A stretch of 64,000 nt of DNA from Saprospiraceae bacterium (GTDB taxonomy: Bacteria > Bacteroidota > Bacteroidia > Chitinophagales > Saprospiraceae), in the NCBI GenBank assembly GCA_016719615.1, contig JADJYQ010000005.1:464001-528000 (forward strand), written 5' to 3'. Shown here piece by piece: positions 58,260 to 64,000 of the stretch. The notes below the pieces were generated by a model. The model saw only the letters and a program-made list of their open reading frames with translations, ran no database searches and was not told where the DNA came from. The translations under genes were made by a program, and so were the position numbers. Each line of letters begins with the position of its first letter. Within the stretch, counting starts at the first letter, position 1.

Positions 58260-59048
58260 ATGAATTCAAGACTCAAAGGACTGATATTTATCTCCGTTAA
58301 CTTGCTGATACTATTAGGGATCGGTATTTCATGGATCCATGCCGTAAAGAGTAAGAGAATTGAGAGAACAGTTGGTTTGGAAATTAAAATTGAGACGGGT
58401 GGCAAAGGAGGTTTGTTGGAAGTGGCGGATGTTAAAAAATGGGTGCTGGATTTCTATCAAAAAGATATTAGGAAAATCGGGATTTATGCATTAAAGCTTG
58501 ATCAACTTGAAAAGTATTTATTAAATCAAGCTTTGGTACGTAAAGCAGACCTTTATATAGATCCTCAAAACAAATTGCATATCCAATTGGAACAAAGACA
58601 ACCGGTCGTTCGTGTGGTAGACGTAAAGGGAGGTCAATATTACCTCGATGAAATGGGATATAAAATTCCAGTTTCTTCCAGATATGGGTCACGGGTTCCC
58701 GTGGCTACAGGATTGTGGTATCCTGTTTCTGGCGATCGATTGGATGCCAAAGGCGAAATGTTTTACGGAAGCTTGTTGAAACTTGTTACCGCTATACAAG
58801 CAGACAGCTTTGCGCATGCATTGATCGAACAAATCGATCTGGATGTAAATGGAGATTTTACATTAATTCCTAAAATAGGAGGTGAAAAAATATTATTGGG
58901 TGGTGCCGATGAAGTAGAAGATAAATTGAACAGATTAAAATTGTTTTATCAGGAGAATATGGGAAGACAAGGTTGGAATGTATATGAAACCATTAATTTA
59001 AAGTTCAAAGGGCAAATTGTAGGAAAGAAGGAAAAATTGGAAAGTTGA
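58260..59048 (+). CDS. ftsQ: FtsQ/DivIB-like division protein
   Basis: 262 aa. A short cytoplasmic tail, one membrane helix (GLIFISVNLLILLGIGISWI, about 7-26), then a periplasmic POTRA-like and FtsQ domain (YALKLDQLEKYLLNQALVRKADLYI, LEQRQPVVRV, YYLDEMGYKIPVS). Position between murC and ftsA supports the call. It links early and late divisome proteins. Confidence 0.92.
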   Translation: MNSRLKGLIFISVNLLILLGIGISWIHAVKSKRIERTVGLEIKIETGGKGGLLEVADVKKWVLDFYQKDIRKIGIYALKLDQLEKYLLNQALVRKADLYIDPQNKLHIQLEQRQPVVRVVDVKGGQYYLDEMGYKIPVSSRYGSRVPVATGLWYPVSGDRLDAKGEMFYGSLLKLVTAIQADSFAHALIEQIDLDVNGDFTLIPKIGGEKILLGGADEVEDKLNRLKLFYQENMGRQGWNVYETINLKFKGQIVGKKEKLES

Positions 59049-59079
59049 AATTTTTTAATCAATTATAAAATTTAAAGAA

Positions 59080-60438
59080 ATGGACACGAGTCTCAATCCA
59101 AATCCGGAATTGGTCGTAGCTCTCAATGTAGGCTCAAACAAAGTCAGTGCTTTTGCTGGAAAGAAAAATTTGTTAGGCAAAGTTGAATTGTTGGGATACG
59201 GTGTAGCACCTTGTGAAGGTGTTAATCGCGGCATCGTGAGTAATATCGACAAGACATCAAAAGCCATTTGTGATGCCATTGATCTAGCAGAAAAGAGATG
59301 CAAGCTTGAAATAAATACCGTCTTTGTTGGAATTGCAGGCGAACATGTAAAGAGTTTACATCATCAGGGAGTGATGTATCGCGATAACCCAAAAGTGGAG
59401 ATCAGCCAAGAAGATATTGATATTCTCATTCAGAATATGCATAAAATTGCTTTGCCACATGGCGATAAGATTTTGCACGTGGTACCTCAAGAATTTTATA
59501 TCGATAATCAGAAGGAAGGATATCTCGATCCTATAGGTATGTCGGGCTCAAGGCTTGAAAGTAATTTTCATATTATAACTGCAAATACAGAAGCCTTGGA
59601 TAATCTGGTACGTGCAGTAGAAAAAGCACAATTGCAAATTGCGGGTTTTGTATTGGAGCCCACCGCAACAGCAGAAGCAGTTTTGTCGAAGGATGAAAAA
59701 GAAGGTGGGGTTGTTTTGATTGATATCGGAGGTGGCACTACAGAAGTAAGCATTTATGCAGATGGTATTGTGCGATATACCGGGGTGGTTCCTTTAGGCT
59801 CCAATGTCATCACAAAAGATATCAAAGCCGGATGTTCAGTCATACACGAACAAGCTGAAAAATTGAAGTTGAGATTTGGATCTGCCGTTGCAGATGAAAT
59901 TGTGGACAATAGAATTATTACAATACCTGGTTTAATGGGTCGCGAACCTAAAGAGATTTCCGAAAAGAATTTATCGCGTATCATTCAATCTAGGGTAGAA
60001 GAATTGTTTGAGTACATCATGTGGGAAATCCGCAGAAGCGGTTTTGAGAATAAACTGATTGCAGGAATGGTATTGACAGGAGGCGGTTCTAAACTTAAAG
60101 ATATTGAATTATTGGCCGAGTTCCAAACGGGTTTATCTACTCGAATCGGATTACCGCTTGAGCAAAAAATAGCACATATGGATGCAGATGCGCTCAATCC
60201 GGCTTATGCAACGGGTATCGGAATCCTATTGGAATCAATGAAAAAAGTAACACCCGGTTTACCGGATATTCCGGAAACCAAAAAGCAGATCCATATCATG
60301 AACCTGGATCCTGAAGATGAATTGGAAGGGGCTGTCCCTGAAGTGGAAAAAAGTCCCGGTCTTTTTAAAAAATTAAAAGATGGGGTCTATGAAGGATTTA
60401 CTGGATTTTTTAGACCAGGGGCAGATTCTGAGTTCTGA
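59080..60438 (+). CDS. ftsA: cell division protein FtsA
   Basis: 452 aa actin-like ATPase that tethers FtsZ to the membrane. Motifs: VVALNVGSNKVSAFAG, VFVGIAGEHVKSLHHQGV (1C domain), VLIDIGGGTTEVSIYADG, and GMVLTGGGSKLKDIELL. A C-terminal amphipathic-helix candidate (GLFKKLKDGVYEGFTGFF) lies near the end. Confidence 0.97.
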   Translation: MDTSLNPNPELVVALNVGSNKVSAFAGKKNLLGKVELLGYGVAPCEGVNRGIVSNIDKTSKAICDAIDLAEKRCKLEINTVFVGIAGEHVKSLHHQGVMYRDNPKVEISQEDIDILIQNMHKIALPHGDKILHVVPQEFYIDNQKEGYLDPIGMSGSRLESNFHIITANTEALDNLVRAVEKAQLQIAGFVLEPTATAEAVLSKDEKEGGVVLIDIGGGTTEVSIYADGIVRYTGVVPLGSNVITKDIKAGCSVIHEQAEKLKLRFGSAVADEIVDNRIITIPGLMGREPKEISEKNLSRIIQSRVEELFEYIMWEIRRSGFENKLIAGMVLTGGGSKLKDIELLAEFQTGLSTRIGLPLEQKIAHMDADALNPAYATGIGILLESMKKVTPGLPDIPETKKQIHIMNLDPEDELEGAVPEVEKSPGLFKKLKDGVYEGFTGFFRPGADSEF

Positions 60439-60504
60439 AATATTTATTTTATTTATATATAAAAAAAAATCATAATTTATTTTTATTTCTAATATATAAA
60501 TACG

Positions 60505-60512
60505 TATCTTTA
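60505..60512 (+). promoter_or_regulatory. possible ftsZ promoter box
   Basis: TATCTTTA, one base off TAnnTTTG, 29 bp before the ftsZ ATG, within a 103-bp AT-rich ftsA-ftsZ gap. Confidence 0.4.
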
Positions 60513-60541
60513 CATCACAAACAGATATTGAATTTTATAAT

Positions 60542-61924
60542 ATGAGTCAAAATTCCATCATAAAGGTCATCGGTGTAGGAGGAGGTGGGACCAATGCAGT
60601 GACTCATATGTATAATTTAGGTATCCGGGGCGTGGATTTTGCTGTTTGCAATACAGATGAGCAGTCGCTTGATTTAAGCTCTGTTCCAACTAAAATTCAA
60701 TTAGGTCCGCTTTTAACTGTTGGTCGTGGTGCCGGAAATAACCCTGAAATGGGCAAAAAGGCCTGCATGGAATCAACAGAAGATCTCCAGGATTTTTTAG
60801 AAGCCGATACTAAAATGTTGTTTATCACAGCAGGTATGGGTGGTGGAACTGGCACCGGAGCTGGTCCGATCCTCGCTAAAGTTGCCCGTGAAATGGGAAT
60901 TCTCACGGTTGGCATAGTGACTTTGCCCTTTTCCTTCGAAGGCCCGCGCAGAGGTAAACATGCACACGAAGGAATTGAACAACTGAAACAAAATGTCGAT
61001 GCATTGATCGTAGTTTCTAATGATAAATTACGTCAGATTTATGGCAATCTGCCTATGTCAAGTGCGTTTTCACATGCTGATAATGTACTGGCAACTGCCG
61101 CAAAAGGAATTGCTGAGATCATAACTGTACCCGGTTATATAAATGTCGACTTTGAAGATGTAAATTTTGTGATGAAAGATAGTGGGGTTGCAATTATGGG
61201 TTCAGCTGCTGCAGCCGGGGATGATCGCGCTAAAAAAGTTATTGAAGATGCCTTGAATTCGCCACTTCTTGAAGATAATGACATTCGTGGAGCTAAACAT
61301 ATTTTATTAAATATTACAACCGGACGCAATCCGGAGATCACAATGGATGAAGTTGGCGTTATTACCGAATACATCCAACAAGAAGCAGGATTCGAAACGG
61401 ACCTGATCTGGGGTTCTTGCGTTGATGATAGTCTTAATGATCAAATCAGCGTTACCTTGATTGCCACTGGTTTTGGTTCAGGGTATAAGGCTCGTACAGA
61501 CGAAGTAGCTATTAAAGTAGCCTTGGATGAAGATTTAGAAAAAATGATGACTCAGGGGGAAACGGAAAGCAAACCTTATGTGTTTGAATTTGAAGAACAA
61601 CCCGATGAAAAAAGAGCTAACGACTGGGTTCCACAAAACCATCAGCTTGAAAGACCTTTCGGACAAGCTCCTGATAAAGATTTTGATTTGAATGCAGTCA
61701 ATGGAAGGAAGGGCCGTACTCCGGTGATGACTTCTCCCTTACAGGATACAAAAAACTTAAGTGAAACTGAAAATATACCGGCTTATGAGCGGAGGAATGT
61801 GAAGTTGGATTGGGTTAGTCCATCTTCAGAGTTCAATTCTTCTAAAGTACGAATGTACATGGATGAAGATAACAAGCCCGAAATACGGGAAGAGAACTCA
61901 TTTCTCCACGATAATGTCGATTAA
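60542..61924 (+). CDS. ftsZ: cell division protein FtsZ
   Basis: 460 aa tubulin-like GTPase forming the Z ring. Motifs: VIGVGGGGTNAV, GMGGGTGTGAGPILAKVA (tubulin signature, about 99-116), TLPFSFEGPRR and VNVDFEDV-type T7 region NVDFEDVNFVM. A linker follows from about residue 325. A conserved-peptide candidate NIPAYERRNVKL sits about 50 residues before the end and is followed by an acidic extension. Its terminator is at 61968. Confidence 0.98.
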   Translation: MSQNSIIKVIGVGGGGTNAVTHMYNLGIRGVDFAVCNTDEQSLDLSSVPTKIQLGPLLTVGRGAGNNPEMGKKACMESTEDLQDFLEADTKMLFITAGMGGGTGTGAGPILAKVAREMGILTVGIVTLPFSFEGPRRGKHAHEGIEQLKQNVDALIVVSNDKLRQIYGNLPMSSAFSHADNVLATAAKGIAEIITVPGYINVDFEDVNFVMKDSGVAIMGSAAAAGDDRAKKVIEDALNSPLLEDNDIRGAKHILLNITTGRNPEITMDEVGVITEYIQQEAGFETDLIWGSCVDDSLNDQISVTLIATGFGSGYKARTDEVAIKVALDEDLEKMMTQGETESKPYVFEFEEQPDEKRANDWVPQNHQLERPFGQAPDKDFDLNAVNGRKGRTPVMTSPLQDTKNLSETENIPAYERRNVKLDWVSPSSEFNSSKVRMYMDEDNKPEIREENSFLHDNVD

Positions 61925-61967
61925 AGATGCTTCGTCTTTTCATACCTTTTCATGAGATTGGTTTATT

Positions 61968-61998
61968 AAGTCCGGACGCTCGTCCGGACTTTTTTTTT
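61968..61998 (+). terminator. Rho-independent terminator of the dcw cluster
   Basis: Perfect stem AAGTCCGGACG / CGTCCGGACTT with loop CT, followed by a run of T. Confidence 0.96.
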
Positions 61999-62241
61999 CT
62001 CATAATTTGAAACTTTATATATCCAGTATCATATTTGTTTTGAACAAGATGAATAAGAAACAGATATTCAATTCACTGGATTTGGTTTATAATAAATTTA
62101 GGCAATTATCATATAAATAGTCGTATTTTTACGTAGCATATGTTAAATATGGTACCATTGGCAACCTCCGACTTGCCAAAAGCGTATGATATAATTGTTT
62201 ACAAAATGATTCTTTTAGCTAACCTTAAAATTTAAATTTCT
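61999..62241. other. intergenic / leader before the PKD gene
   Basis: A box TATTTTTA at 62124-62131 is one base off consensus and could be the promoter, leaving a leader of about 105 nt. No gene is seen. Confidence 0.4.
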
Positions 62242-63879
62242 ATGCGACATTCTTTAATGATGGTTGTGGCTTTTCTCCTTTCTATGTTTAGTCTGGAGGC
62301 ACAATCTGTTAAAATTTACGGTTTTGTTTACAACACCGACAAAAAGCCAGTGGCTGACTGGGCTGTAACAATAACTTCTAGCCCGGCAACCAATTCCGGC
62401 GGTGTTCGCCTTCAAACGAACGCAGATGGCTACTACGAGCATGAATTCAAATTGAACCCGAATATTGGAGCTTATCTGGTAAGTGTAACAGACCCTTGTC
62501 AGGCAGCACCTTTAGTTCAGAAAGCACCTGCTCAGGAAGGTAAATTTCAATTGGATTTTGTCATTTGTGCAAGAAACACTTCAGGTGGAGAACCTTGTGA
62601 TGGCAAATTCGATTTTATCGTCCATGGTGACGGCTGGGTTGAATTTCACGCAAGTGCTGCTACCGAGAGGGTTGAATACCATTGGGACTTTGGCGATGGA
62701 ACAAGCGGAACCGGTAAAGACCTAAGACATCAATACAATGCTCCGGGAGTTTATGTGGTGAATTTAATCATCACAAACGGAACTTGTAAAAAATTATACA
62801 CCTTTAAGGTAGAAGTAAAGGACTCCACTCCACCACCACCTCCTCCAACTTCATGGAATAATGAATGTTGTGGTAAAGTAAATATCAGTACAGCTACCTT
62901 AAATACCACAGCGGGCAATGGATATGTTTTTAAGGCCTCTGCTGGAATTCCGATTAAAGAGGTAAGCTGGGATTTTGGAGATGGAACAACGGGTACTGGT
63001 GTAGAAGTAAGGCATGTATATGCCAAGGAAGGAAAATATCTGGTGGTTACAAAAATTACCGGCGAATTTTGCACGGTCATCCTCAATACATGGATTCATG
63101 TTGGCCGAGGAACAAATGCAGATCCTTGCGAGGGCCTTGATTTTGGATTTGCAACTGATCAATTATCAGCAAAATTCCGTGCTGATCTAAAAGGAAAAAA
63201 AGCAGATAAACTGAAATGGGATTTTGGCGACGGTACAGGAAGCACTGATGCTGAAACGAGTCACACTTACGCTCGTGCAGGTGTTTATAAAGTCACACTC
63301 TATGTTTTGATAGATGGCAAATTATGCCAAATTACAAAAGAAGTCAAAGTAGGCGGCAGAACCGATCCAAATGATCCATGCAATTATGATTTTAAATTTA
63401 CAATCGACCAACTCACCGTTAAACTTGAGGCTGGATTTAATGCCAAACCAGATAAATTTTACTGGGATCTTGGAGATGGTAACACTTCTTCAGATTTTTC
63501 TGTAAAACATACTTATGCTAAAGCAGGTACCTACACAGTGACTTTGTATTATGTAATAAATGGGGTTGAGTGCAAAGTTTCCAAGAGAATCACCGTGGGT
63601 GGAAGAATTGGAAATAAATTTGATATCGTTATTTACGATGTGAGTCCAAACCCAGCAGTAGATGACATCATTGTTTCAATTAAAAGCAGTGATAAGGTAA
63701 ATGTAACTTTAGTTGTTTCCGATGTAACGGGTGTTAGTTTACTAAAAACGCGTGCTGAATTGGAAGTAGGTGACAATAAAGTCCCAATGTCTTTAACAAA
63801 TCTGAAGCCAGGAACTTATGTTGTTTATTTGTATCACGAAAATCAACCATTGTCTAAGGCCTTGTTTCAAAAATTATAA
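62242..63879 (+). CDS. secreted PKD-repeat protein with T9SS tail
   Basis: 545 aa. Signal peptide RHSLMMVVAFLLSMFSLEAQ. A carboxypeptidase-regulatory-like beta domain (VKIYGFVYNTDKKPVADWAV, about 22-100) is followed by four PKD domains, marked by WDFGDGTSG, WDFGDGTTG, WDFGDGTGS and WDLGDGNTS, the first two separated by a Pro-rich linker. A T9SS type A tail (YDVSPNPAVDDIIVSI to LFQKL) ends it. A surface or adhesion role is inferred. It has its own terminator. Confidence 0.92.
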   Translation: MRHSLMMVVAFLLSMFSLEAQSVKIYGFVYNTDKKPVADWAVTITSSPATNSGGVRLQTNADGYYEHEFKLNPNIGAYLVSVTDPCQAAPLVQKAPAQEGKFQLDFVICARNTSGGEPCDGKFDFIVHGDGWVEFHASAATERVEYHWDFGDGTSGTGKDLRHQYNAPGVYVVNLIITNGTCKKLYTFKVEVKDSTPPPPPPTSWNNECCGKVNISTATLNTTAGNGYVFKASAGIPIKEVSWDFGDGTTGTGVEVRHVYAKEGKYLVVTKITGEFCTVILNTWIHVGRGTNADPCEGLDFGFATDQLSAKFRADLKGKKADKLKWDFGDGTGSTDAETSHTYARAGVYKVTLYVLIDGKLCQITKEVKVGGRTDPNDPCNYDFKFTIDQLTVKLEAGFNAKPDKFYWDLGDGNTSSDFSVKHTYAKAGTYTVTLYYVINGVECKVSKRITVGGRIGNKFDIVIYDVSPNPAVDDIIVSIKSSDKVNVTLVVSDVTGVSLLKTRAELEVGDNKVPMSLTNLKPGTYVVYLYHENQPLSKALFQKL

Positions 63880-63935
63880 GCGAACACTGATTTTAGATCA
63901 GAAGTTTTACATAGTTTAAAATTTAATGACAATTT

Positions 63936-63974
63936 CCGGTGTACCATGTGCAAAATGGTACACCGGTTTTTTTT
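63936..63974 (+). terminator. Rho-independent terminator
   Basis: Perfect stem CCGGTGTACCAT / ATGGTACACCGG, loop GTGCAAA, then eight T, 56 bp after the PKD gene stop. Confidence 0.95.
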
Positions 63975-64000
63975 AGGAGATTTCACTTTAAAATTTATCT

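Overview
The window comes from a Bacteroidota chromosome, most likely a Saprospiraceae-type member. The signs are low GC by eye, secreted proteins ending in type IX secretion (T9SS) type A sorting domains, very large Cys-rich HYR-like surface proteins, CRTAC1/ASPIC-UnbV lipoproteins, and promoters carrying the Bacteroidota -7 box TAnnTTTG. The lineage is inferred from gene content; no rRNA gene is present.

Layout. 1-5357: two tandem FG-GAP/ASPIC-UnbV (CRTAC1-like) genes, the first cut by the window edge and both carrying an apparent single-base frameshift. 5621-5911: a non-coding array of about 29 units of a 10-bp repeat. 6038-25747: a surface-protein locus with a small secreted protein followed by four giant paralogues; each giant has Cys-rich HYR-like repeats, then a dockerin-like module, a cohesin-like module and a T9SS tail. 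The first giant is split by an in-frame TAG and is followed by two tandem terminators. 25827-28197: ruvX, def and a secreted propeller-like protein. 28422-29052: tRNA-Ser(GGA) with an adjacent GIY-YIG gene, a 109-bp direct duplication that includes the tRNA 3' end, and two 63-bp inverted repeats. 29150-46153: housekeeping genes (TatD nuclease, RNase HI, DPM1-like glycosyltransferase, fused 2-oxoacid dehydrogenase E1, DUF1573, icd, ruvB, DUF3467, a YdjM-like hydrolase with a frameshift, a DAACS symporter, DedA, a small membrane protein, DUF4159, rsmE, sucA). 46476-61924: the division and cell wall (dcw) cluster mraZ-rsmH-ftsL-ftsI-murE-mraY-murD-ftsW-murG-murC-ftsQ-ftsA-ftsZ, without murF or ddl, preceded by three 10-bp-spaced MraZ-type boxes. 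62242-63879: a four-PKD secreted protein, then a terminator.

How the genes work together. The dcw cluster is one co-directional, mostly overlapping gene string making lipid II (murE, mraY, murD, murG, murC) and the divisome (ftsL, ftsI, ftsW, ftsQ, ftsA, ftsZ). The DNPR motif in MurE implies meso-diaminopimelate peptidoglycan. icd, sucA and the fused E1 serve central oxoacid oxidation. The giant-protein locus should be exported by T9SS to build the cell surface or matrix; dockerin-like and cohesin-like modules in one chain suggest, as inference only, assembly between or within these proteins.

Caution. Four reading-frame interruptions occur (about 1870, 3876-3879, 11049-11051 and 38117-38124). 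Three are one-base changes in homopolymers, which is typical of uncorrected long-read assembly, so they should be checked in reads before any biological reading. No CRISPR array, recognisable transposase, prophage or defence system was seen.
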